DNA from: Yamadazyma tenuis
Taxonomy: Eukaryota > Ascomycota > Pichiomycetes > Serinales > Debaryomycetaceae
Direction: 5' to 3'
NCBI RefSeq assembly: GCF_029203305.1
Contig: NC_089462.1
Coordinates: 1,054,001-1,118,000 of the forward strand
DNA length: 64,000 nt
Part shown: in pieces, positions 1-8,394 of the stretch
How the letters are laid out: each line of letters opens with the position of its first letter
How positions within the stretch are numbered: position 1 is the stretch's first letter
Notes under the pieces: model-generated
Database searches by the model: none
Told to the model about the DNA's origin: nothing
Seen by the model: the letters and a program-made list of their open reading frames with translations, nothing else
Position numbers and translations under genes: made by a program

Positions 1-1
1 C

Positions 2-652
2 AGTGAAATGCCTGGTATGTACGCCCCCGGCCATTATGATACCAACGGTACTGCTGTTGGGGCTGTCCAGAAAGACAAGGTTTTGCCCTTTGTTGAAAAA
101 ATGCAGGCCGGTAACGTGATTATTGGATTGAAGGCTAACGGATTACATTCCAACGGTTACAGTTTGATCAGACATTTGATTGAGTCTTCTACAGACTATG
201 ACTACACTTCTCCTGCACCATTCTCCACAACTGGAAAAACTCTCGGTGAAGAGATTTTAACCCCTACGAAAATCTATGTCAAGCAAGTGCTTGCAGTGAT
301 CAAAGAAGATTTGACCTTGGGATTGGCTAACATTACTGGTGGAGGTTTAGTGGAAAATATTCCAAGATGTTTGCCTAAGCATTTACAAGCTGTGTTGGAT
401 ATCAACACTTGGGAAGTTCCGGAAATATTCAAATGGTTTGGTCAACTAGGAAATATTCCATATGCCGATATCTTGAAGACTCTTAACTTGGGTATTGGTA
501 TTGTGTTGGTGGTGGAAAAGCATAATGTTGAAGAGGCTAAGCGCATTTTAGTGCAACAAGGCGAAGAGCCAATTGAAATCGGTGTTTTGGTGGAAAAATC
601 CAATGCTGATGATGCTGGATGTATTGTTAACAACATTGACGGGTTATACTAA
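2..652 (+). CDS. ADE5,7: ADE5,7 C-terminal part (AIR synthetase domain), cut by the window start
   Basis: The reading frame is open from base 2 and ends with TAA at 650-652, giving 216 codons. The first ATG at base 8 is internal, not the start. The protein matches the second half of the phosphoribosylformylglycinamidine cyclo-ligase (AIR synthetase) domain. It shows the segment GLKANGLHSNGYSLIR, the Gly-rich ITGGGLVENIPR and a C-terminal region ending in EIGVLVE. In yeasts this domain is the C-terminal half of bifunctional Ade5,7 (GAR synthetase plus AIR synthetase), which carries out steps 2 and 5 of cytosolic purine synthesis. The GAR synthetase half must lie upstream of the window, so bifunctionality is inferred from the family. 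Another purine gene, ADE4, lies 24 kb downstream. Confidence 0.9.
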   Translation, partial: SEMPGMYAPGHYDTNGTAVGAVQKDKVLPFVEKMQAGNVIIGLKANGLHSNGYSLIRHLIESSTDYDYTSPAPFSTTGKTLGEEILTPTKIYVKQVLAVIKEDLTLGLANITGGGLVENIPRCLPKHLQAVLDINTWEVPEIFKWFGQLGNIPYADILKTLNLGIGIVLVVEKHNVEEAKRILVQQGEEPIEIGVLVEKSNADDAGCIVNNIDGLY

Positions 653-782
653 GCAACCCGTAGAAACGTTATTTTTTGTATTGTAATAGAGATGTCCCAT
701 TATTTAAGTTTCGGAGCGATGATTCCTAAGCTACCATCGGACTATCAATAGTTTTTCCCGATTGGGAACCCGACTGAGACTA

Positions 783-789
783 TTAGTAA
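783..789 (+). promoter_or_regulatory. TTAGTAA, Yap1/Cap1-type site
   Basis: Exact match to TTASTAA, the site bound by AP-1-like Yap1/Cap1 factors. It lies about 450 bp upstream of the GSH1 ATG. Two further copies follow at 893 and 948. Binding is inferred. Confidence 0.5.
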
Positions 790-892
790 GCTGACTGCAA
801 CGGCTTCAATTAGGGTTATACATTTATACCTGTCGTTTTGCTCCTCGAAAACCGTTACGGATATTTGAGCCTCAGCGTTCCGCTAGCTTGTA

Positions 893-899
893 TTACTAA
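893..899 (+). promoter_or_regulatory. TTACTAA, Yap1/Cap1-type site
   Basis: Second exact TTASTAA match upstream of GSH1, about 340 bp before the ATG. Function is inferred from the known Yap1/Cap1 control of glutathione synthesis genes in yeasts. Confidence 0.5.
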
Positions 900-947
900 G
901 TAGTTTGGCTCTTGGTTAAGGATAGGCTGCCCAAACTATATCAAATC

Positions 948-954
948 TTACTAA
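948..954 (+). promoter_or_regulatory. TTACTAA, Yap1/Cap1-type site
   Basis: Third exact TTASTAA match upstream of GSH1, about 280 bp before the ATG and 55 bp from the second copy. Confidence 0.5.
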
Positions 955-1235
955 GCATCCAACGGCGATCGCGAGAGCATTAGCAACAGAATTCCTACCT
1001 GAATCAGATTAATAGTAATCTATATTCCCAATTCAATACAGCTGTAACGGACCTAAATTAAGCTCAGGTGATCCTAGTAGCCAGACAGCCACAGTAACCT
1101 TCTTCGCAAAAATTGTCCTATTTGGTTTGTGGCAAGAAATTGAGCAGAGGTGAAAAAAAAACTTTAGCACCTAATCTTGGCTGTGGAATATACAATTTCC
1201 TACCTCCACAAATCGTGCCAACCCTCATAACTGCT

Positions 1236-3488
1236 ATGGGATTATTGTCGTTGGGAACGCCTCTCGATTGGTACGAATCTAGAAAGCATAATGAACACGT
1301 GAGAGATAATGGAATATCCCAATTGATCAATATCTTTGCCCAGCATCAGAACAGAGATAATGATAAATTCTATTGGGGAGACGAAGTGGAATACATGCTA
1401 GTGGAACTTGACGATAATAAGAAAACCGTCAAGTTGAACATCGACTACGATCACATCATTGACGACTTGAATAATAGTGCATTAGAAGTGGGTCAGAAAG
1501 CGGTGCAAAATAATGTTGCTTTCCACCCAGAATACGGTAGATACATGGTAGAGGCAACTCCATTGGCTCCTTTTGATGGTAATATCCTAGGCCATTACTT
1601 GGAGGTAGAGAGTAATATGCGGATGAGACGATTTTTAAGTCAGACTCAGTTGCCTGCTAATATCCGACTCTTGACATTGACTTCGTTTCCAAGAATGGGA
1701 TGCCCCGGATTCACCAGTCCCCAGGCCAAGCCTATTGGACCTGCGTCTCAGTCATTGTTTCTTCCTGATGAAATAATCAACCGGCATGCTAGATTTCCTA
1801 CTTTAACTGCTAATATTAGAAAGAGGAGAGGTTGTAAAGTTGCAATCAACTTACCAATGTACCCTGACAAAAACACGAAATTACTTGATGACAGTATTCC
1901 AGACAGGGAATTATTCGATAGTGATGCCGAGTATAGGTGGGCATCTAAGCCAGGTCATGTTTACATGGATTCCATGGGCTTTGGAATGGGTCTGTCATGT
2001 TTACAAATGACAATGCAAGCTAAGAACATTGACGAAGCTCGGTATTTGTACGATGCCTTGGCTCCTGTCACCCCATTATTCTTGGCCTTAAGTGCAGCTG
2101 CACCTATTTTTAAGGGCTTTTTGGTCAACCAGGACGTACGGTGGAATGTCATTAGTGGTGCTGTCGATGATCGTACTTTTGTGGAGAGAGACTTAGACCC
2201 TTTCCCAGGTTACGATTATTTTGGAGGACTAGATATCGATAAAAGTGTCAAAAGTCACCTTCAAAAAATGGGTGGGGGCCGTGGAATAAATGGTGACAGA
2301 GTGTTTAACGTTTACGGTGATACTAAATTGGCTACCAATGATGGTAAACTGGTCCAAAAGATCCCCAAGAGCCGGTATGCTTCAATAGATAATTACTTGG
2401 TTAATGAGTCTGAGATTGACAAGAATTTCAACGATATTTATTCACCAATTAACCAACCCGTGCTCCAAAAGTTGCTCAAGGCTGGTTTTGATCCTATTAT
2501 GGCCAAACATTTTGCACATTTATTTATTAGGGATCCTTTAGTGTTGTTCAGTGAAAGAGTTGATCAAGATAACACTCTTGAAAATGATCATTTTGAAAAT
2601 ATCCAGTCCACCAACTGGCAAACTTTGCGGTTTAAGCCTCCATCATTGTATAGTACAGCTGACGTGGGAGATTTGAAGAATAAACCAGGATGGAGAGTTG
2701 AGTTTAGACCAACAGAAATTCAGTTGACCGACTTTGAAAATGCTGCTTATACTTCATTCATCATCTTGCTTTCCAAAGCTATTTTACGGTTCAGACCTGA
2801 TTTCTACATTGGAATTCTGAAGATCGATGAAAACATGGACACTGCTCATAAGGTTGATGCCGTAACAGATGACAAGTTTTGGTATAAGAGCTTCAATCAC
2901 TGGAGATTGGATGCAAATGAATTCCACGGCTATGATTTGTCCTGGTTTGACCGGTTCATCAATGAAGGAAATGACTTGGAAGCCTACAAACAAGGATATT
3001 ACAATGAACCAGTCCACAACGCAGAGTTGACTCCTGACTGCATCAAGCACATTCCATGCGTCAACAATGCTTGCAAGTATACAATGAATGAACTTATCAA
3101 CGGTAATGACTCACACCCTGGGTTGTTGCGGTTAATTATAAAGTTAATTGCTATTGATTTGGTACCCAATACCTTGAAGCATTGTGACTCTAAGATATTG
3201 GCCTTGAAGCTTGAAAGAATCAAACACTATTTAATGTTCGTGTCTAAAAGAGCATCAGGAAAGGTTCCTACCATTGCTCATTTCTTAAGATCCAAGGTGT
3301 TGAATTCTCCCCATTACCACAAGGATTCTAAGGTACTGGATGCTCTTAATTATGACCTCATCAAGCTTTGTGATGGGATAACTAAACTCGACTTCGAGAA
3401 TTACCATGACGAACTTTATGAGTATTTCGGAACAGCGGTAGCCTCGTACGTTGAAACTAATAGAGAGGTTTCGTTTGAGACTGTCTAG
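1236..3488 (+). CDS. GSH1: Glutamate-cysteine ligase (gamma-glutamylcysteine synthetase)
   Basis: This is the rate-limiting cytosolic enzyme of glutathione synthesis, joining glutamate to cysteine with ATP. The 750-aa product is close to usual eukaryotic length. It starts MGLLSLGTPLDW, the family's typical N-terminus, which fixes the ATG at 1236; the open frame upstream has only a TTG. Visible family motifs are GDEVEY (48-53), FHPEYGRYMVEATP (about 110), MGFGMGxSCLQ (about 247-257) and DQDVRWNVISGAVDDRT-like sequence after it. Two CTG codons are informative. Codon 253 (1992-1994) lies in the conserved Cys/Ser run before CLQ. Codon 528 (2817-2819) aligns with the Ser of the animal SKVDENM motif. 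Both favour CTG as Ser. The gene is called GCS1 in Candida albicans. TTASTAA sites upstream suggest oxidative-stress control. Confidence 0.97.
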   Translation: MGLLSLGTPLDWYESRKHNEHVRDNGISQLINIFAQHQNRDNDKFYWGDEVEYMLVELDDNKKTVKLNIDYDHIIDDLNNSALEVGQKAVQNNVAFHPEYGRYMVEATPLAPFDGNILGHYLEVESNMRMRRFLSQTQLPANIRLLTLTSFPRMGCPGFTSPQAKPIGPASQSLFLPDEIINRHARFPTLTANIRKRRGCKVAINLPMYPDKNTKLLDDSIPDRELFDSDAEYRWASKPGHVYMDSMGFGMGLSCLQMTMQAKNIDEARYLYDALAPVTPLFLALSAAAPIFKGFLVNQDVRWNVISGAVDDRTFVERDLDPFPGYDYFGGLDIDKSVKSHLQKMGGGRGINGDRVFNVYGDTKLATNDGKLVQKIPKSRYASIDNYLVNESEIDKNFNDIYSPINQPVLQKLLKAGFDPIMAKHFAHLFIRDPLVLFSERVDQDNTLENDHFENIQSTNWQTLRFKPPSLYSTADVGDLKNKPGWRVEFRPTEIQLTDFENAAYTSFIILLSKAILRFRPDFYIGILKIDENMDTAHKVDAVTDDKFWYKSFNHWRLDANEFHGYDLSWFDRFINEGNDLEAYKQGYYNEPVHNAELTPDCIKHIPCVNNACKYTMNELINGNDSHPGLLRLIIKLIAIDLVPNTLKHCDSKILALKLERIKHYLMFVSKRASGKVPTIAHFLRSKVLNSPHYHKDSKVLDALNYDLIKLCDGITKLDFENYHDELYEYFGTAVASYVETNREVSFETV

Positions 3489-3703
3489 TAATTAAATACA
3501 AATGTGTAGTACGATAAGTATATAAAGTAGTAGACAATGCGCATTTGGGTTTTGTGTCAGTTATTTTTTACTTCAAATCGCTGCGCATCACGCTTTGAAA
3601 TTTGTTGACAGTTTATACCCACAAGCAGCTTAATTTAGAAGGTTTTATTTGTTTATACTACCCGTTTCATTATCTGTTAGACTACTCGTTACAAGAATTT
3701 TCA

Positions 3704-5239
3704 ATGGGTATTTTTGATAACGTCAAAGCTTTTGTGCACTCCATCACCACCGATGATCACTACGCGTCTTATGACTCTCCTTATAGAGACTCCGTCATAA
3801 ACAACAATTCCAACTTGGTTGGTGGAAACAATTTGAATTCTTCCCAAACTAGATTGAATGAGCTTAACAATGGATCGTCTGCTTCTTTGGTTCCTGGTGC
3901 TGAAGGTGGCTCTGAAGCTGGTAAACAAGCTCCATTTGTCACTTATAGACCAGGATTGCGGTCTTCCAACACAAACTTGAACGGTTCAGATTTGCAGTTG
4001 CAGAGCTTGAACCGTAATGGACAACCTCCTTTACCATCCATCGACTCTTTATGGGAGCGCTTGGCGAAATGGTTAGATGAAGAATATCCAGAATTATATG
4101 ATAGCCTTAATGACGGTGTGACAACAGCTGATTTGAATGAATTTGAAAAAGACTTGGGATGCGGGGCGCTTCCAGTGGAACTTAGACAATTATACAAGAA
4201 ATGTGATGGTCAATTTAGTGGTGGAAAACCGACTGGTTTATTTATGGGTTTGGTGTTTTTAGATCTCGAAAGCATCATTGAAGAACACACTATTTGGACC
4301 AAAGTAGCTGAAAAATTAGAAAGACAACAGTATTACATTCAAAAACAACAGAAGCAACAACTCAAAGTCGATGATTCACCACTCATGGCTGATTCTACCG
4401 ACGTCGGTTCATCGGTTGAAGGAATCAAGGCCAAATTGGTCGGTTTGGATATCAACAACAACTTCATTGCCAATCAAAGGTCTATACCTCCAAACTCTAT
4501 TCAACCATACTATTCCCACAAAGGTTGGGTCCCTATATGCAGGGACTACTTTGGTAACCAGATTGCTGTTGATTTGGCTCCAGGTGCTACTGGTTCTTGG
4601 GGTCAGGTGATTGTCTTCGGTAGAGATTTCGACACCAAATTAGTGATTGCTTCCAACTTGCAAGAATTCTTGTTCATTTTCGTATCTGATTTGGAAAACG
4701 GAAATTACAAGATTGACCAGTCGGAAATCGATGCTTCTTTTGGCTACTTAGAAGCATCTAGAAATGATGATGACTTTATTGGAGATGAAGATGAAGGTGA
4801 AGGAGAATTACTCTTCTATGATAAAGATAATGAGTTTGGAAAATCTGGTAATCCTTTAACGTATTTGGATGTGTTGAAGAGGAGAACGTTGAAAAAACAT
4901 GGCATCACCAATGTAAATCATTTTGTCACATCGTTTGTGCCTCAACCAACCAAAAGGCAAGAAAGACCCACTGAATCGCATTCTGCTGGTGCCTCCAATA
5001 CTGATTTATCAAATACTCCCAGCCCTATAATCAATTTGGAAAGCACAAGTAAGGTTAATTTACCAAAGGAAACTATTATCGACGATAAGTCCAACATTAC
5101 GGAAGAAGCTAATGAAGAGACCAAACCAGAAGAAGCTGAAGTGACTGAAACTAAAACACCTGAAGTCAATGAAACCGAAGAAACTAAAGATGAACCTACT
5201 GCCGATGCTTCTGAAGAGTTGAAGACAGTTGACTTATAA
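3704..5239 (+). CDS. SMI1: SMI1/KNR4 cell-wall synthesis regulator
   Basis: The 511-aa protein begins MGIFDNVKAFVHSITTDDHY, the characteristic start of Smi1/Knr4. The open frame upstream to a TTG at 3602 is not used. The SMI1/KNR4 fold covers roughly residues 110-350, with WERLAKWLDEEYPELYDSLN, the CDGQFSGG turn, and the WVPICRDYFGNQIAVDLAPG core. The last 150 residues are acidic, Glu/Thr-rich and probably disordered. In S. cerevisiae the protein links cell-wall integrity signalling (Slt2) and calcineurin to beta-glucan synthesis and sits at bud sites. The 215-bp promoter carries a GCTGCGCATCACGC stretch but no CGCG core. Confidence 0.93.
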   Translation: MGIFDNVKAFVHSITTDDHYASYDSPYRDSVINNNSNLVGGNNLNSSQTRLNELNNGSSASLVPGAEGGSEAGKQAPFVTYRPGLRSSNTNLNGSDLQLQSLNRNGQPPLPSIDSLWERLAKWLDEEYPELYDSLNDGVTTADLNEFEKDLGCGALPVELRQLYKKCDGQFSGGKPTGLFMGLVFLDLESIIEEHTIWTKVAEKLERQQYYIQKQQKQQLKVDDSPLMADSTDVGSSVEGIKAKLVGLDINNNFIANQRSIPPNSIQPYYSHKGWVPICRDYFGNQIAVDLAPGATGSWGQVIVFGRDFDTKLVIASNLQEFLFIFVSDLENGNYKIDQSEIDASFGYLEASRNDDDFIGDEDEGEGELLFYDKDNEFGKSGNPLTYLDVLKRRTLKKHGITNVNHFVTSFVPQPTKRQERPTESHSAGASNTDLSNTPSPIINLESTSKVNLPKETIIDDKSNITEEANEETKPEEAEVTETKTPEVNETEETKDEPTADASEELKTVDL

Positions 5240-5303
5240 AACATGATAGTCCCATAGTTTGTATGCTTGTATAATACTCAAATCAAATATCTTAAATCGA
5301 AAT

Positions 5304-5309
5304 CGCGCG
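5304..5309 (+). promoter_or_regulatory. CGCGCG promoter element of APC10
   Basis: A CGCGCG hexamer 34-39 bp upstream of the APC10 ATG. It belongs to the family of CGCG-core elements found close upstream of many starts in this window, resembling the Rsc3/Rsc30-type CGCGC motif of S. cerevisiae. Function is inferred. Confidence 0.4.
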
Positions 5310-5342
5310 GCCTTCAACTTATTGTTAATCCACTATACTTAA

Positions 5343-6563
5343 ATGAATAGCTCCGGAAGGTGGGATAGAAGCCCTCCATTCCCTGAACCTACAACTGATA
5401 TCTCTGATGTCAACCATGTGTACAATTCTGCTAATGGGTCGGGAATCCACTCAGTAGATGTGTCGTACAATCCAAATCAAACTCCTCAACATGAGTTGCA
5501 AACACAAGATGCCATACCCGAATCTGAGTTGATTGATTCCATCACCAGCGCTAATGTTTCTGAACGACAGAACCCATTTTTGGACGACCAAGATAACTAC
5601 CATAGTGTCGAAGTCAACGACGAAGAGTCTACAAATAAATCGGATATTCTTGAAGAGCCTACCATGGAACAAATCCAACAAGTGTATTACGCTAGAGGCT
5701 TAAAAGAGATCGAATCATTAGACTTGCATGACTTATCCCCATTGGCAAATTGGAAGTTGTCTTCTCTCAAACAGGGCTTTGGCTTGGCACAACTCCGAGA
5801 TGATACTCCTAATATGTATTGGCAAAGTGATGGGAGTAATGGAACAAATAATTCGAACTCCAGCAATAACGGTGCAATCACCAATAATCAACTTAGTAAT
5901 CCCCACTCGATCACCATTCAGTTCTCCAAAAGGGTATCTTTGGAACGAATCTCGTTGTTCACAAATTATAATTTAGATGAATCTTATACTCCATCTAAAA
6001 TTAAGGTTTTAGCAGGTAGCTCAGATGGCTGGGATTTGAGTGAAGTTTGTACAGTGAATTTCAGTAAACCAGTGGGATGGTCTCATATTATATTCAGTGG
6101 CATTCGTAATGATCGGGTGTTGAAGTGTTTTATGGTGAAGTTGGTGATCTTGGCTAACCACCAGGATGGGAAAGATACCCACATCAGAGCCTTAAAGTGC
6201 TATGGTAAGAAATCGTCTCTTAACAATAAGTATATGAGTGATAATGGGAATCATAATTTGACTGACGAAGAGGTCTTGAAAGATTTGAGCTTAAATAGTG
6301 CTGGAATGAGCAATTCGGGCCTTCTGTTGAATAACCAATTGTCTTTGAGTTACGAAAATAGACTCAGATACTTTATGCATAGTAACAGTAACATTGATGT
6401 TAATAATACCAACGATGATACTGATCAAGAAGATGACGTCGATGATCCAAACTTACCTATTGACCAAGAAACTTCCAGGATCTTGGGAAACGCATCTGAT
6501 GTGATAGGATTTAATACTGGTTTTCTGAGTGTATCTTTGAAGAGTGTTTCGTCCATCAGATAA
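5343..6563 (+). CDS. DOC1: Anaphase-promoting complex subunit 10 (Doc1)
   Basis: Apc10/Doc1 is the processivity and substrate (D-box) receptor subunit of the APC/C ubiquitin ligase. In this 406-aa protein residues 1-110 are disordered. The DOC jelly-roll domain spans about 113-295, with LSPLANWKLSSLKQGFGLAQLRDD, TPNMYWQSDG, ITIQFSKRVSLERISLF and DTHIRALKCYG. The Asn-rich loop at about 160-175 is an insertion. A Ser/Asn/Asp-rich linker of about 110 residues follows. The protein then ends in Ile-Arg, the IR tail by which Apc10 docks on Cdc27/Apc3 TPR grooves. The DOC domain with its terminal IR makes the identification firm. The gene is convergent with BNA6 across 65 bp. Confidence 0.92.
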   Translation: MNSSGRWDRSPPFPEPTTDISDVNHVYNSANGSGIHSVDVSYNPNQTPQHELQTQDAIPESELIDSITSANVSERQNPFLDDQDNYHSVEVNDEESTNKSDILEEPTMEQIQQVYYARGLKEIESLDLHDLSPLANWKLSSLKQGFGLAQLRDDTPNMYWQSDGSNGTNNSNSSNNGAITNNQLSNPHSITIQFSKRVSLERISLFTNYNLDESYTPSKIKVLAGSSDGWDLSEVCTVNFSKPVGWSHIIFSGIRNDRVLKCFMVKLVILANHQDGKDTHIRALKCYGKKSSLNNKYMSDNGNHNLTDEEVLKDLSLNSAGMSNSGLLLNNQLSLSYENRLRYFMHSNSNIDVNNTNDDTDQEDDVDDPNLPIDQETSRILGNASDVIGFNTGFLSVSLKSVSSIR

Positions 6564-6628
6564 TTCATATTTGCACTTGTTCTTAGCTCTGTATAGATTA
6601 TGAAAATATGTAAATAAATTTAACCAGG

Positions 6629-7528
6629 TTACGCCTGAATCTTTAAAGAAAAGTCAATAATTCCACAACCCTGATGGATAGAAGAAGTTGAGTAAATGTC
6701 AATGTCATTGCACAAGTAGGAACCCAAGTTTTGTAAGGTCAAGCCACCAGAGCACTCCAACAAGAAAGACTTATTTTGACCTTGGTATTTCCTTTTCAAG
6801 CTCTGCGCTGCAACTTGTAGAGCGGGACCAGTGAAATTGTCCAACATTATAACATCAGCACCAGCATCAATGGCTTCACAGGCATCCTCTTCAGTGCTAA
6901 CTTCAACCTCGATTTTGACTGCAAACCCACAAACAGATCTTGCACTTTGAACAGCCTTTGTGATACTTCCAGTTGAAGTAACATGATTGTCTTTCAACAT
7001 CACCATAGAACTCAAATCATACCGGTGAGTATCCACACCTCCAACTAACATTGAGTACTTTTCAAGAACCCTTAAGCCTGGTGTGGTCTTTCTAGTTCCA
7101 GCAATAAGCCCTTTGTATCCGACTTCATCTGCTAATTGCTTGGTTATATAGGATTGAGTAGCAATTCCTGAAGATCTAGCTAATAAGTTCAAGGCTGTTC
7201 TTTCAGCTAATAAAATGTGATTGGCAGGTCCGGTGACGATGGCCACCACAATTTTGCCCTTATTCTCGGCTAACTCCTCTGAAGTAATGTACTGGGCTTC
7301 CTCGTAATGCCATTGTACCGAGAGGTTACACTGCTTAAAAACCTCGGCGGCGAAAGGTATACCTGAAATCAACCCACTTTGTTTCATATACAAGTATGCT
7401 GTCTCTTGTTTAGTTCCCACCACAAACCCACCAAAGTCGAACGAAGGAACATCTTCCAGTAAAAAGTCTGTGATCTGTTGCTTCCATTTTCCGTTAGCAG
7501 GAAGCAAATTGGCGTATGGAGAAGACAT
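6629..7528 (-). CDS. BNA6: Quinolinate phosphoribosyltransferase
   Basis: Bna6 makes nicotinate mononucleotide from quinolinate and PRPP in the de novo (kynurenine) NAD pathway. The 299-aa length matches the family. Visible motifs in order are [17 protein letters not shown] (PRPP and quinolinate pocket), [44 protein letters not shown] and ECSGG, and the protein ends DFSLKI. The ATG at 7526-7528 gives the usual short leader before the first helix. The gene diverges from ECO1 over only 77 bp, which contain a TCGCGC element. BNA6 lies next to CNN1 and YFR045W on S. cerevisiae chromosome VI, and the homologs of both are close by here. Confidence 0.96.
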   Translation of the reverse strand: MSSPYANLLPANGKWKQQITDFLLEDVPSFDFGGFVVGTKQETAYLYMKQSGLISGIPFAAEVFKQCNLSVQWHYEEAQYITSEELAENKGKIVVAIVTGPANHILLAERTALNLLARSSGIATQSYITKQLADEVGYKGLIAGTRKTTPGLRVLEKYSMLVGGVDTHRYDLSSMVMLKDNHVTSTGSITKAVQSARSVCGFAVKIEVEVSTEEDACEAIDAGADVIMLDNFTGPALQVAAQSLKRKYQGQNKSFLLECSGGLTLQNLGSYLCNDIDIYSTSSIHQGCGIIDFSLKIQA

Positions 7529-7557
7529 GGTTCGGTAGTATTGTCCAATTTTTTTCC

Positions 7558-7563
7558 TCGCGC
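7558..7563 (+). promoter_or_regulatory. TCGCGC element in the BNA6/ECO1 divergent promoter
   Basis: A CGCG-core element about 30 bp upstream of the BNA6 ATG and 43 bp upstream of the preferred ECO1 ATG. It is the most obvious motif in this 77-bp bidirectional gap. Confidence 0.4.
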
Positions 7564-7605
7564 TGGATACTCCATTTATCTGGGGAAGCCCGAAGATTAA
7601 GCATC

Positions 7606-8391
7606 ATGAAGTTCAAGAAATCGACAATAAAACCCAAGAACCCCAAGGCTAAAGTCCAAGGTTCTTTAGGGTTTAAGAGTGGCGAATCCCATTTGAACCA
7701 GACGAAAACATGCCCGGAGTGTGGGATGACGTTCTATAAGCTAGTTAAGAAGGATCAAGAAATCCACCAACAGTACCATAAGACTTTTGTCAACGGCGTC
7801 ACGTGGCAATGGAATATTGATCCCAAGAAAATATTGGGTGAATATACGATACAAACGGCAACTGGTTTGAAAAAGAAGAATGCAAAGGTTAAGGTGATAA
7901 GTGTTGATAAGCAGCTGGATCTGCAAATACGACGCGTAGACGATACGCTAAAAATGGTAAACCTCGAACTCAATGCTCCCAGTGGTTCTGACGCCTGGAA
8001 GACCAGTAAATCTTCTTTGGTGACCCCGAAGGCTTTTATAGCGGTGCTTGATTCCCATATAATTGGAATATGTACCACTGAGGCCATTGAAGATCCTGAG
8101 AAGCAGTCTAGGTGGATGATACTTCGAACCCAAACTATAGTCCCCAAACAATGCAACCGAAGCGCTAAGCTTGGGGTCTCACGAATATGGGTGGCTCCTT
8201 TGTGGAGACGCTATGGTATTGCCAGTAGATTATTGGAAATAGTACTAACCAACTCAGTATATGGAGTTAAGCTCACGAGAAGTCAAGTTGCATTTAGTCA
8301 ACCCAGTACAAATGGAGGATTACTAGTGCAGAAGTTCAATGGCATCGTGCACAAGAGCGGTGAAATGATTTTGCCCGTGTATTTAGAATAA
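7606..8391 (+). CDS. ECO1: Cohesin acetyltransferase Eco1/Ctf7
   Basis: Eco1 acetylates the cohesin subunit Smc3 in S phase to establish sister-chromatid cohesion. The 261-aa product has an N-terminal C2H2 zinc finger (CPECGMTFYKLVKKDQEIHQQYH, which includes the Cys pair and two His), then a GNAT fold. The acetyl-CoA loop WVAPLWRRYGIASRLLE is near residue 200, followed by the AFSQPSTNGG core and the short C-terminal ILPVYLE. I chose the ATG at 7606 (MKFKKST) because the family begins with a short basic stretch. An in-frame ATG at 7516 would overlap the BNA6 start codon and add 30 unrelated residues. The stop lies 3 bp from the stop of the convergent carrier gene. Confidence 0.94.
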   Translation: MKFKKSTIKPKNPKAKVQGSLGFKSGESHLNQTKTCPECGMTFYKLVKKDQEIHQQYHKTFVNGVTWQWNIDPKKILGEYTIQTATGLKKKNAKVKVISVDKQLDLQIRRVDDTLKMVNLELNAPSGSDAWKTSKSSLVTPKAFIAVLDSHIIGICTTEAIEDPEKQSRWMILRTQTIVPKQCNRSAKLGVSRIWVAPLWRRYGIASRLLEIVLTNSVYGVKLTRSQVAFSQPSTNGGLLVQKFNGIVHKSGEMILPVYLE

Positions 8392-8394
8392 ATA

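Larger units (their letters stand above)
653..1235. other. Intergenic region, GSH1 promoter
   Basis: This 583-bp gap separates ADE5,7 from GSH1. It holds three TTASTAA heptamers (listed separately), a TCGCGA at 969-974 and a near-palindrome GATTAATAGTAATC at 1007-1020. I see no convincing ORF or RNA gene. The frame upstream of GSH1 is open to a TTG at 1113 but contains no ATG, so it is not part of the protein. Confidence 0.7.

Noticed and set aside
690..749. 19-codon ORF between ADE5,7 and GSH1
   Set aside because: Too short, no distinguishing feature, expected by chance.
1113..1235. N-terminal extension of GSH1 from a TTG
   Set aside because: No ATG in the extension, and family proteins begin at the MGLLSLGTPL start. 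Similar TTG or GTG extensions of SMI1, CNN1, COG1, CSE1, CMS1, IBD2-like and TAF1 were rejected for the same reason.
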